Shown: positions 19,167 to 27,518 of the stretch, piece after piece
Layout: every line of letters begins with the position of its first letter
How positions within the stretch are numbered: position 1 is the stretch's first letter
The notes under the pieces: model-generated
Database searches by the model: none
What the model saw: only the letters and a program-made list of their open reading frames with translations
What the model was told of the DNA's origin: nothing
DNA from: Pseudomonas sp. BN411
GTDB lineage: Bacteria; Pseudomonadota; Gammaproteobacteria; Pseudomonadales; Pseudomonadaceae
DNA: 64,000 nt
Assembly (NCBI RefSeq): GCF_029871235.1
Contig: NZ_SSOM01000074.1
Span: 1 to 64,000 of the forward strand
Reading direction: 5' to 3'
Position numbers and translations under genes: made by a program

Positions 19167-20309
19167 ATGGCAATAGCCTCCGGTGCCTACAAGAAAGCCC
19201 TTGAGGGCAGCCAGCAACCCAAAGAGGTGCTGGTAAAGATCGACCGGGTGACCAAGAAGTTCGACGAGACGGTGGCGGTGGACGATGTTTCGCTGACCAT
19301 CAACAAGGGTGAGATCTTCGCCCTGCTCGGCGGCTCCGGTTCGGGTAAATCAACTCTCCTGCGCATGCTCGCCGGCTTCGAACGGCCGACCGAAGGGCGC
19401 ATCATGCTCGACGGCGTGGACATTACCGACATGCCACCCTACGAGCGCCCGATCAACATGATGTTCCAGTCCTATGCGCTCTTCCCGCATATGACTGTTG
19501 CGCAGAACATCGCCTTCGGACTTAAACAGGACAGGCTTCCGGCTGCCGAGATCGATGCGCGCGTCAACGAGATGCTCAAGCTCGTGCAGATGACCCAGTA
19601 CGCCAAGCGCAAGCCGCACCAGCTGTCCGGCGGCCAGCGCCAGCGCGTGGCCCTGGCCCGCTCGCTGGCCAAGCGTCCGAAGCTGCTGCTGCTCGACGAA
19701 CCCATGGGCGCCCTGGACAAGAAGCTGCGCTCGCAGATGCAACTGGAACTGGTGGAGATCATCGAGCGCGTGGGCGTGACCTGCGTGATGGTGACCCACG
19801 ACCAGGAAGAGGCCATGACCATGGCCCAGCGCATCGCCATCATGCACCTGGGCTGCATCGAACAGATCGGTAGCCCTGTGGACATCTACGAGACCCCCAT
19901 CAGCCGCCTGGTGTGCGAGTTCATCGGCAACGTCAACATCTTCGACGGCGAAGTGGTGGAAGACTACGAGGCCCATGCGCTGATCGCCTGCCCGCAACTG
20001 GAGCGCCCGATCTACGTCGGCCACGGCGTGACCACCTCCCTGCAGGACAAGCGCATCACCTACGCCCTGCGTCCGGAGAAGCTGCTGGTGACCACCGAGC
20101 AGCCCACCTGCGAGTACAACTGGTCGCGCGGTCGGATCCACGACATCGCCTACCTGGGCGGTCACTCGGTGTTCTACGTCAAGCTGCCAAACGGCTCCAT
20201 CGTCCAGTCCTTCGTCGCCAACGCCGAGCGCCGTGGCACGCGTCCGACCTGGGATGACGAAGTGTTCGTCTGGTGGGAAGACGACAGCGGCGTGGTACTG
20301 CGGTCATGA
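19167..20309 (+). CDS. spuF: Polyamine ABC transporter ATPase SpuF
   Basis: PotA/PotG-type ATPase of the polyamine importer, 380 residues. It contains Walker A GGSGSGKST, the Q-loop MMFQSYALFPHM, the signature LSGGQRQRVALARSL, the Walker B LLLLDEPMGALD and the switch MVTHDQEEAM. A C-terminal TOBE-like regulatory region follows from about residue 290. The ATG at 19167 follows GGGAG (19155-19159); the longer open frame upstream is not conserved. It overlaps spuG by four bases (ATGA). Confidence 0.93.
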   Translation: MAIASGAYKKALEGSQQPKEVLVKIDRVTKKFDETVAVDDVSLTINKGEIFALLGGSGSGKSTLLRMLAGFERPTEGRIMLDGVDITDMPPYERPINMMFQSYALFPHMTVAQNIAFGLKQDRLPAAEIDARVNEMLKLVQMTQYAKRKPHQLSGGQRQRVALARSLAKRPKLLLLDEPMGALDKKLRSQMQLELVEIIERVGVTCVMVTHDQEEAMTMAQRIAIMHLGCIEQIGSPVDIYETPISRLVCEFIGNVNIFDGEVVEDYEAHALIACPQLERPIYVGHGVTTSLQDKRITYALRPEKLLVTTEQPTCEYNWSRGRIHDIAYLGGHSVFYVKLPNGSIVQSFVANAERRGTRPTWDDEVFVWWEDDSGVVLRS

Positions 20310-21214
20310 GAATTCCCAAACTGAGTAACCTGCTGCCGACCGGCCGGCATCTCGTCATCGGGATACCGTTCTTCTGGCTGTTCCTGTTCTTCATGCTGCC
20401 CTTCGCCATCGTGCTGAAGATCAGCTTTGCCGAAGCCGACGTGGCGATCCCGCCGTACACGGAGATATACACCTGGGCGGACAACCAGCTGCAACTCATC
20501 CTCAACCTGGGTAACTACCTGATACTCAACGAGGACGACCTGTACCTGGCGGCCTATCTGGGCTCGCTGAAGATCGCCTTCTTCAGCACCCTGATGTGCC
20601 TGCTGATCGGTTATCCGATGGCCTACGCCATCGCCCGTGCCAGCAAGGAAGCGCAGACCGTGCTGCTGCTGCTGATCATGATGCCGACCTGGACGGCGAT
20701 CCTGATCCGCGTCTATGCCTGGATGGGCATCCTCAGCAACAACGGCCTGCTCAACAGTGCGCTGATGGGCATGGGGCTGATCGACGAGCCGCTGCAGATC
20801 CTCAACACCAACCTGGCGGTCTACATCGGCGTTGTCTATTCGTACCTGCCGTTCATGATCCTGCCGCTCTACGCCAACCTGGTGAAGCATGACCCGAGTC
20901 TGCTGGAGGCTGCGTCGGACCTCGGTTCGAGCACCTTCAACAGCTTCTGGAAAATCACCGTGCCGCTGTCGAAGAACGGCATCATCGCCGGCTCCATGCT
21001 GGTGTTCATCCCGGTTGTGGGCGAGTTCGTGATCCCTGAACTGCTCGGCGGCCCGGAGACCCTGATGATCGGCAAGGTGCTGTGGCAGGAGTTCTTCAAC
21101 AACCGCGACTGGCCGGTGGCATCCGCCCTGGCGGTGGTGATGCTGGCGATCCTGATCGTCCCAATCATCCTGTTCAACCGTAACCAGGCCAAAGAACTGG
21201 AGGGCAAGGTATGA
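20306..21214 (+). CDS. spuG: Polyamine ABC transporter permease SpuG
   Basis: First inner-membrane subunit (PotB/PotH type) of the importer, 302 residues with six predicted membrane segments; the first is at residues 15-40. The conserved EAA loop is visible as LLEAASDLGSSTFNSFWKITVPLS. It begins inside the spuF stop codon (ATGA) and ends inside the spuH start codon (ATGA), so the three cistrons are translationally coupled. Confidence 0.92.
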   Translation: MRIPKLSNLLPTGRHLVIGIPFFWLFLFFMLPFAIVLKISFAEADVAIPPYTEIYTWADNQLQLILNLGNYLILNEDDLYLAAYLGSLKIAFFSTLMCLLIGYPMAYAIARASKEAQTVLLLLIMMPTWTAILIRVYAWMGILSNNGLLNSALMGMGLIDEPLQILNTNLAVYIGVVYSYLPFMILPLYANLVKHDPSLLEAASDLGSSTFNSFWKITVPLSKNGIIAGSMLVFIPVVGEFVIPELLGGPETLMIGKVLWQEFFNNRDWPVASALAVVMLAILIVPIILFNRNQAKELEGKV

Positions 21215-22095
21215 AGCGCTTCAGTTTCTCCACCGTGATGCTGTGGGTAGGTCTGCTGTTCATCTACCTGCCGATGATCATCCTGGTCATTTACTCCTTC
21301 AACGCCTCCAAGCTGGTGACCGTCTGGGGCGGCTGGTCGGTGAAGTGGTACGTGGGCCTCCTGGACAACACCCAACTGATGAACTCGGTGGGCCGTTCCC
21401 TGGAGATCGCCCTTTACACCGCGATCGCTGCCGTTGCCCTGGGTACGCTGGCCGCCTTCGTGCTGACCCGCATCCCGCGCTTCCGTGGCCGCACCATGTT
21501 CGGTGGCATGGTCACCGCGCCGCTGGTTATGCCGGAGGTGATCACCGGTCTGTCGCTGCTGCTGCTCTTCGTGGCCATGGCGCAACTGATCGGCTGGCCC
21601 CAGGAGCGTGGCATCGTCACCATCTGGATCGCCCACACCACCTTCTGCTCGGCCTATGTGGCCATCGTAGTGTCGGCGCGCCTGCGTGAACTGGACCTGT
21701 CCATCGAAGAAGCGGCCATGGACCTGGGCGCGCGTCCGTGGAAGGTGTTCATCCTGATCACCATCCCGATGATCGCGCCGTCCCTGGCGGCAGGCGGCAT
21801 GATGTCCTTCGCCCTGTCCCTGGACGACCTGGTGCTGGCGAGCTTCGTGTCCGGTCCCGGTTCCACTACCCTGCCGATGGAAGTCTTCTCCGCCGTGCGT
21901 CTGGGCGTGAAGCCGGAGATCAACGCCGTGGCCAGCCTGATCCTGCTGACCGTCTCGCTGTTCACCTTCTTCGCCTGGTTCTTCTCTCGCCAGGCCGAGG
22001 AGCGCCGCAAGCGGGCCATCCAGCAGGCGATGGAAACCATGGCCGAGGAAGCCGCTTCCTCCAGCTGGAAGCCGGCCTCCACCCAGGCTGCCTGA
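21211..22095 (+). CDS. spuH: Polyamine ABC transporter permease SpuH
   Basis: Second inner-membrane subunit (PotC/PotI type), 294 residues. Its EAA loop is EEAAMDLGARPWKVFILITIPMIAPSL, quoted only in part: the EEAAMDLGA core and the following IPM are diagnostic. SpuG and SpuH form the heterodimeric channel. This is the last gene of the spu run, followed by a hairpin at 22111-22140. Confidence 0.92.
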   Translation: MKRFSFSTVMLWVGLLFIYLPMIILVIYSFNASKLVTVWGGWSVKWYVGLLDNTQLMNSVGRSLEIALYTAIAAVALGTLAAFVLTRIPRFRGRTMFGGMVTAPLVMPEVITGLSLLLLFVAMAQLIGWPQERGIVTIWIAHTTFCSAYVAIVVSARLRELDLSIEEAAMDLGARPWKVFILITIPMIAPSLAAGGMMSFALSLDDLVLASFVSGPGSTTLPMEVFSAVRLGVKPEINAVASLILLTVSLFTFFAWFFSRQAEERRKRAIQQAMETMAEEAASSSWKPASTQAA

Positions 22096-22110
22096 TCCAG
22101 CGCTGCAAAA

Positions 22111-22140
22111 GACAAAGGCCACCGTCGGGTGGCCTTTGTC
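22111..22140 (+). terminator. Terminator after spuH
   Basis: GACAAAGGCCACC-GTCG-GGTGGCCTTTGTC forms a 13-bp stem that begins 16 bases after the spuH stop codon. The T residues are inside the 3' arm, giving the A-rich/T-rich symmetry of a bidirectional terminator. It also lies past the end of the convergent gene at 22206. Confidence 0.75.
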
Positions 22141-22162
22141 GTCTCTGCGAAGCGTTTATTCA

Positions 22163-22199
22163 GTAGGAGCGGGTGTGGGCGAAGGAATTCGCCCACCCT
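22163..22199. repeat. GTAGGAGC-type repeat hairpin
   Basis: Starts with GTAGGAGC and then forms GGGTGTGGGCGAA-GGAA-TTCGCCCACCC. It shares its first 8 bases with the repeat at 9911-9965. It lies between the convergent genes spuH and the TANGO2-like gene and could help end transcription of the latter. Confidence 0.6.
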
Positions 22200-22205
22200 G
22201 GACAA

Positions 22206-22958
22206 TCAGTCCTTCAGCTCCATGCGCACATCCCCCAGCTTGGCGCCATAGGGGCCGTAGCTGCGCTCCACCAGCTCGCGGCTGCCGTCAGCGCGGACGA
22301 CCAGCGCCGAGCTGGCGCGGGTGCCGTAGGTGCGGGTGGCGATGAACACGCTGGAGAGCATGCGCTCGGTGTTCAGCCCCACGCCGGTGTCCGGGAGGAT
22401 GTGGTCCGGCGCAACCTCCGGGTCATGCAGCAGATTGAGCAGGGCGTCGGTGGACGCCGGTTCCAGGCATTCGGCGATGGCTGCCTTGCCGCGCTCGACC
22501 TTGGGCCAGGGTGTATCCAGGTCGGCGTTGGACACGCCATAGATACCCGGCTGAAGGTTGATCGGTCCGCCAGTGCGGGGGTTGAGGAACCACAGTTCGC
22601 GGTCGTCGCCCACCACCAGGTTGAAGCCCGAATAATCACCGGCCCGGCGCAGCGCATCTTCGAGGAACTCGCCCGGCCCCATGGTTCCACGCAGGAACTG
22701 CACGCAGAGCTCGCCACGGGTGCGGCCGACCGGGGGCGTTCGGGGGTCTCGGATATTGGTGAGGGCGGCGAATCGGCCCTTGGGCCCGGCGCCGAGCCAG
22801 GTACCTCCGGCTTCCAGATCGCGTCCGGCAATTACGCCGGGTGCGTCTTCCCATTTCGCCATGGGGAGGGTGGGACGTGCGTAGAATTCATCGCGGTTAG
22901 CAGCGAGCACCAGCGGGACTTCGTGTCCGGGGCGCCATGCGAATACGATCAGGCACAT
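22206..22958 (-). CDS. NRDE/TANGO2-family protein
   Basis: Cytoplasmic protein of 250 residues that starts with MCLIVFAWRPG and carries the ANRDEFYARPT signature that names the NRDE family. The N-terminal Met-Cys resembles an N-terminal-nucleophile hydrolase arrangement. The family includes eukaryotic TANGO2, for which roles in heme handling and lipid metabolism have been proposed. No activity can be deduced here. It stands alone on the minus strand, with its own promoter region of about 170 bases shared with the divergent TauE-like gene. Confidence 0.85.
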   Translation of the reverse strand: MCLIVFAWRPGHEVPLVLAANRDEFYARPTLPMAKWEDAPGVIAGRDLEAGGTWLGAGPKGRFAALTNIRDPRTPPVGRTRGELCVQFLRGTMGPGEFLEDALRRAGDYSGFNLVVGDDRELWFLNPRTGGPINLQPGIYGVSNADLDTPWPKVERGKAAIAECLEPASTDALLNLLHDPEVAPDHILPDTGVGLNTERMLSSVFIATRTYGTRASSALVVRADGSRELVERSYGPYGAKLGDVRMELKD

Positions 22959-23127
22959 GGAGTCGTCTCCTTGTTATGAGCCGGAGTGTAGCAGTCGGTA
23001 GGAAAACTACATCAGCGGCAAAAGTTTTCTTCCGGGTTATCGGCTGCGTCCGTCAGGACTCCACATCCCTCGGGTGGAGCGTGAATCGGCCTTCCGTTAA
23101 CATGCCGCTTTGTTTTCGGGGGTGTCC

Positions 23128-23910
23128 ATGGAATTCGTGCTCTACCTGGTGCTCGGCGCCTGCGCGGGAGTGCTGGCCGGGCTGTTTGGCGTCGGCGGCG
23201 GCATGATCATCGTGCCGGTGCTGGTGTTCAGCTTCACCGCCCAGGGGTTCGATCCAGGCATCCTCACTCACCTGGCAGTGGGAACTTCCCTGGCCACCAT
23301 CATCTTCACCTCGATCAATTCGGTGCGCGAGCATCATCGCAAAGGTGCGGTGCGCTGGCCCGTCTTCGTCTGGATGGCCGTCGGTATCCTCATCGGCGCC
23401 GGCTTCGGTTCCATGACGGCTGCGGCCATTCAGGGGCCGATGCTGCAGAAGATCATCGGCGTATTCGCCATACTGGTAGCGATACAGATGGGCCTGGACC
23501 TGAAGCCCAAGGCCAGTCGCGAGGTTCCGGGCAAGCCCGGGCTGACCCTGGCGGGCGGGGTGATCGGCTGGGCCTCGGCCATCTTCGGCATCGGTGGCGG
23601 TTCGCTGACCGTGCCTTTCCTGACCTGGCGCAGCGTCCCCATCCAGCAGGCCGTCGCCACGTCGGCCGCCTGCGGGCTGCCGATCGCCGCGGCCAGTGCG
23701 CTGTCCTTCATGGCGCTGGGCTGGAACAACCCCGGCCTGCCGCCCTACAGCATCGGGTTCATCTACCTTCCGGCGCTGGTCGGCATTGCCGCCACCAGCA
23801 TGTTGTTCGCCCGTTTCGGTGCGCGCCTGGCCCATCGGTTGTCGCCGCGCCTGCTGAAGCGCCTGTTCGCCCTGCTGCTGTTGTCAGTGGGCCTGAACTT
23901 CCTGATCTAA
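23128..23910 (+). CDS. TauE/SafE-family membrane transporter
   Basis: Inner-membrane protein of 260 residues with about eight hydrophobic helices and the two internal GVGGGM and GIGGGS motifs that mark the duplicated TauE/SafE half-repeats. Members export sulfite, sulfoacetate or other organic acids. With the sulfonate genes 17 kb away there is no direct evidence for sulfite as substrate. The ATG at 23128 follows GGGGGTG. It is followed 9 bases later by lgt, with which it may be cotranscribed. Confidence 0.85.
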   Translation: MEFVLYLVLGACAGVLAGLFGVGGGMIIVPVLVFSFTAQGFDPGILTHLAVGTSLATIIFTSINSVREHHRKGAVRWPVFVWMAVGILIGAGFGSMTAAAIQGPMLQKIIGVFAILVAIQMGLDLKPKASREVPGKPGLTLAGGVIGWASAIFGIGGGSLTVPFLTWRSVPIQQAVATSAACGLPIAAASALSFMALGWNNPGLPPYSIGFIYLPALVGIAATSMLFARFGARLAHRLSPRLLKRLFALLLLSVGLNFLI

Positions 23911-23919
23911 GGAGCTGTA

Positions 23920-24720
23920 ATGCTGGCTTATCCCCAGATCGACCCGGTAGCCCTGGCTATCGGTCCTCTCAAGATCCACTGGTACGGCCTGATGTACCTC
24001 ATCGGCATCGGTGGCGCCTGGTGGCTGGCTTCGCGCCGGCTGAACGCCTTCGACCCGACCTGGACCAAGGAAAAACTCTCCGACCTGGTGTTCTGGGTCG
24101 CCCTCGGCGTCATCGCCGGCGGTCGTCTTGGTTACGTCTTGTTCTACGATCTGTCGGCGTACATCGCCAATCCGCTGCTGATCTTCGAAGTCTGGAAGGG
24201 CGGCATGTCCTTCCACGGCGGCCTGATCGGCGTGATGCTGGCCACCCTCTGGTTCGGCAAGCGCAACAACAAGAGCTTCTTCCAACTGATGGACTTCATC
24301 GCCCCCCTGGTGCCGATTGGCCTGGGCGCCGGCCGCATCGGCAATTTCATCAACGCCGAGCTCTGGGGCAAGGCCACCGACCTGCCCTGGGCGATGATCT
24401 TCCCCACCGATCCGGCCCAGCTGCCGCGTCACCCGTCGCAGCTTTACCAGTTCGCCCTGGAAGGCGTGGCACTGTTCGCCATCCTCTGGTTCTACTCGCG
24501 CAAACCGCGCCCGACCATGGCCGTTTCCGGCATGTTCGCGCTGTTTTACGGCATCTTCCGCTTCACGGTGGAGTTCGTCCGAGTCCCTGACGCCCAGCTC
24601 GGTTACCTGGCCTTCGGCTGGCTGACCATGGGTCAGATTCTCTGCCTGCCGATGATCATCGGCGGCATCTTCCTGATCATATGGGCCCACCGCCGCCAGT
24701 CCGCCCAAGGAGTCGCCTGA
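23920..24720 (+). CDS. lgt: Prolipoprotein diacylglyceryl transferase Lgt
   Basis: Inner-membrane enzyme that transfers diacylglycerol from phosphatidylglycerol to the lipobox cysteine of prolipoproteins, the first step of lipoprotein maturation. The 266 residues contain seven hydrophobic helices, the HGG motif (MSFHGGLIG) and the Lgt signature [15 protein letters not shown] with the essential arginine. TAAGGAG precedes the ATG. Its stop codon shares one base with the thyA start (TGATG), an arrangement conserved in many proteobacteria. Confidence 0.96.
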   Translation: MLAYPQIDPVALAIGPLKIHWYGLMYLIGIGGAWWLASRRLNAFDPTWTKEKLSDLVFWVALGVIAGGRLGYVLFYDLSAYIANPLLIFEVWKGGMSFHGGLIGVMLATLWFGKRNNKSFFQLMDFIAPLVPIGLGAGRIGNFINAELWGKATDLPWAMIFPTDPAQLPRHPSQLYQFALEGVALFAILWFYSRKPRPTMAVSGMFALFYGIFRFTVEFVRVPDAQLGYLAFGWLTMGQILCLPMIIGGIFLIIWAHRRQSAQGVA

Positions 24721-25514
24721 TGAAACAGTATCTCGACCTGATGCGCCGCGTGCGCGAGACCGGCACCTTCAAGAGCGACCGCACCGGTACCGGCACCTAC
24801 AGCGTATTCGGCCACCAGATGCGCTTCGACCTGGCCGACGGCTTCCCCATGGTGACCACCAAGAAGTGCCACCTGAAATCCATCGTCCATGAGCTGCTGT
24901 GGTTCCTCCAGGGCGACACCAACATCAAGTACCTGAAGGACAACGGCGTCTCCATCTGGGACGAATGGGCTGACGAAGAGGGCAACCTCGGGCCGGTCTA
25001 CGGCTACCAGTGGCGCTCCTGGCCGGCGCCCAATGGCGAGTCCATCGACCAGATCACCAAGGTCGTGGAGATGATCAAGAAGAACCCGGACTCGCGCCGG
25101 CTGATCGTCTCCGCCTGGAACCCGGCCCTGGTGGACGAGATGGCCCTGCCGCCGTGCCACGCGCTGTTCCAGTTCTATGTGGCGGACGGCAAGCTGAGCT
25201 GCCAGCTGTACCAGCGTTCGGCCGACATCTTCCTCGGCGTGCCCTTCAACATCGCCAGCTACGCCCTGCTGACCCTGATGGTCGCCCAGGTCTGCGACCT
25301 GGAGCCCGGCGAGTTCATCTGGACCGGCGGCGATTGCCACCTTTACGCCAACCATATCGAGCAGACCGACCTGCAGCTTACCCGCGAGCCGCTGCCGCTG
25401 CCGACCATGAAGCTCAACCCGCAAGTGAAGGACCTGTTCGCCTTCACGTTCGAAGACTTCGAGCTGGTGGGCTACCAGTCGCACCCGCACATCAAGGCCC
25501 CGGTCGCCGTCTGA
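24720..25514 (+). CDS. thyA: Thymidylate synthase ThyA
   Basis: Converts dUMP to dTMP using methylene-tetrahydrofolate, which becomes dihydrofolate and is recycled by FolA (32237). The protein has 264 residues, exactly the E. coli length, with the nucleophile Cys146 in [10 protein letters not shown] and the phosphate-binding arginines in SDRTGTGT and [12 protein letters not shown]. It overlaps lgt by one base, so translation is probably coupled. An in-frame start 39 bases upstream lies inside lgt and is not used. Confidence 0.97.
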   Translation: MKQYLDLMRRVRETGTFKSDRTGTGTYSVFGHQMRFDLADGFPMVTTKKCHLKSIVHELLWFLQGDTNIKYLKDNGVSIWDEWADEEGNLGPVYGYQWRSWPAPNGESIDQITKVVEMIKKNPDSRRLIVSAWNPALVDEMALPPCHALFQFYVADGKLSCQLYQRSADIFLGVPFNIASYALLTLMVAQVCDLEPGEFIWTGGDCHLYANHIEQTDLQLTREPLPLPTMKLNPQVKDLFAFTFEDFELVGYQSHPHIKAPVAV

Positions 25515-25566
25515 CCTGCCGCGCCGGGGCGCCTCCAGCCCCGGCCATTCCCTGACAGGAGTCACC

Positions 25567-26565
25567 ATGAAAGCCCCGCTTGCAGCCCTGCTCACGGGGC
25601 TTTTCGGCCTCTGGCCGTCCTTCGCCGCCTGGGCCGAGCCCGCCCAGGGCAGTTTCGTCGCCAGCCAGCGTTGCGAGGCTTTCCAGTCCATTCGCAAGCA
25701 GAGCAATCCCGACGGACTCGAAGTCCAGCCGGGGCAGCGCTACGAAGTGGTGGAGGTGAACAAGCGCGACTACGACTGGCTGCGCGTCCGCATGCCCAGC
25801 AGCGCGACGCCGCTGCGTTGGGTATCCGCCGGATGCGGGACGGTCGAGGGATTGGCGTTCAATACTGCAAAGTCAGCCCAGCCTGCGGACACTGGCGATA
25901 TCTGCAGCCAACCGGACCAGCACGACGGCTACGTGCTGGCCGCCACCTGGCAGCCGGGCTTTTGCGAACACGCCTCATATAAAGGCGCGAAGCCCGAATG
26001 CGAGGGCCTGGAGTCGGGCGAGCTTCAGATTTCCCACCTGACGCTGCATGGCCTCTGGCCGAATCGCCAGTCCTGCGGCAAGAGCTACGGGCATTGCGAT
26101 GGACCGGGACTGAAGCTCAGTGCCGAAACCCTGGCCTATGTCCGTCCGTGGATGCCGAACTTCCGCTACGGCACCAGCTTCGGCCGTTACCAGTGGGACA
26201 AGCACGGCGTCTGCCAGACTCAGATGGACGACGATGCCTACTTCCGCCGCGCGGTGGATCTGGTGCGGCAGTTGGACGAGTCGAAGGCCGGGCAGTACAT
26301 CGTGGCCAATATCGGCGGCGCCATTTCCAGGCGGGCGTTCTACCAGAAGGTGGAAGAGGATTTCGGCAGTCGTGATGCGCAGAACAACTTCCTGCTGATT
26401 TGTAGCGGCAAGTACCTGCAGGAAATCCGCGTCTCGCTGCCCCGCGAACTGAAGCAGGCCGACAACCTGGTGGGCGTGGTCGATGGCCAGTTCGCCGCCA
26501 GCCACGCACGGGATCGCAGCGAGTGCGCCGCTGATCGCATCCTGATCGAAGCCGGCGGCCGCTGA
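25567..26565 (+). CDS. Secreted ribonuclease T2-family protein with N-terminal SH3-like segment
   Basis: Periplasmic or extracellular endoribonuclease family. A signal peptide (cleavage near AAWAE) is followed by a ~70-residue segment (about 27-95) that reads like an SH3b domain, then the RNase T2 domain. The two catalytic segments are LTLHGLWPN (His161) and QWDKHGVC (His213, Lys212). In the second segment the glutamate that usually stands in the EWxKHG motif is Gln209. Several cysteine pairs fit periplasmic disulfides. It follows thyA by 52 bases with a GGAG site. Activity may be lowered by the Glu to Gln change; the family assignment itself is firm. Confidence 0.88.
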   Translation: MKAPLAALLTGLFGLWPSFAAWAEPAQGSFVASQRCEAFQSIRKQSNPDGLEVQPGQRYEVVEVNKRDYDWLRVRMPSSATPLRWVSAGCGTVEGLAFNTAKSAQPADTGDICSQPDQHDGYVLAATWQPGFCEHASYKGAKPECEGLESGELQISHLTLHGLWPNRQSCGKSYGHCDGPGLKLSAETLAYVRPWMPNFRYGTSFGRYQWDKHGVCQTQMDDDAYFRRAVDLVRQLDESKAGQYIVANIGGAISRRAFYQKVEEDFGSRDAQNNFLLICSGKYLQEIRVSLPRELKQADNLVGVVDGQFAASHARDRSECAADRILIEAGGR

Positions 26566-26627
26566 TCCAGGGCCCCGAGCTGCGTCGGGAACACTCCGGC
26601 GGCAGCCCGATTGGTGCAGGTCGCTGG

Positions 26628-27362
26628 TTAGTTCAGGGTGGCGGCCAGTTCGTCGAGGTCGTCGGCCGCTCGACTGAGATAGAACTCGGCGCCTCCGTGG
26701 GTGCGGCCGCCGCCTTGTTGTAGCTGGGCGCGTACGAAGCGGTAGTTGGTCCGGGCCTTGCCCAGCACCTCGGCGTGTTCCGGATGGCCCGTGAGCAACT
26801 GGTCGAAGCGCTGTTCGATGTCGGCATCCAGGCCGGCCGCCTGTGCTTCGGGCAGGGCGAAATCCAGCTTGTTGGGCAAGGGATAGGCGCGGAGCTGATA
26901 GTCCAGCAGCACGCTGGCCAGCGCCTGGCTCTGGGCGTTGAACGGCGCTCCAGGATCGGCGGCCGGGTCCTGCTTCGTGCTTGCGGAGAGCGTTTGGGCG
27001 GCTTGCTCCAGGCTCCGCTCCTGCTCCAGCAACTGGCCTACGAGTTCCGGGAAGCGGGACGCCTGATCGCGTGGCAGGCCGTCGAGTGCATTGAACAGCT
27101 TTTCCATGGCCCGCGCTGGACGCTGCAGCGATTCCGGATTGCCGAGCTGGACGATGATCCGGTTCAGAGTGTTGAGGTGGTAGAAGGTCGCCTTCAGGGC
27201 GCGGGGGTCGGGCTCGCGCTCCTCTGGATTGAAGTAGACCATGGCACTGGCGCAGAGCAGGCGGCTATGGCTGCTCAGCTCCCCCAGGTGCCGGGCATCC
27301 TGCTCACTACCCCAGGCCAACGGGCTCAGCAGGCAGAACAGCATCAACAACTTGCGCATCAT
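26628..27362 (-). CDS. Secreted helical protein of unknown function
   Basis: I do not recognise this protein. Using the ATG at 27362 (GGGAGAG upstream) it has about 244 residues, with a signal peptide MMRKLLMLFCLLSPLAWGS; the next codon, at 27359, is an equally possible start. The open frame extends 36 codons further upstream, but that part is arginine-rich and atypical. The mature part is predominantly helical and has one cysteine (in SRLLCASAMVYF), suggesting a periplasmic helical bundle. It lies downstream of the DUF3482 GTPase gene on the same strand with 156 bases between, and converges on the RNase T2 gene. Confidence 0.65.
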   Translation of the reverse strand: MMRKLLMLFCLLSPLAWGSEQDARHLGELSSHSRLLCASAMVYFNPEEREPDPRALKATFYHLNTLNRIIVQLGNPESLQRPARAMEKLFNALDGLPRDQASRFPELVGQLLEQERSLEQAAQTLSASTKQDPAADPGAPFNAQSQALASVLLDYQLRAYPLPNKLDFALPEAQAAGLDADIEQRFDQLLTGHPEHAEVLGKARTNYRFVRAQLQQGGGRTHGGAEFYLSRAADDLDELAATLN

Positions 27363-27518
27363 CCATCTCTCCCGGTTCTTGTTTTTGTGTCGGGCGCGCT
27401 GGGGCGGGAATCTGGCCCCTTGCCGGCGCCGTGCATTCAGACGGTCGGCCCTGTTGGAGCGGCGGGCCAATCCTACGGGAGCGGACGGTTTTCGGTAAGT
27501 CCTTGCGCCTGTATGTCG

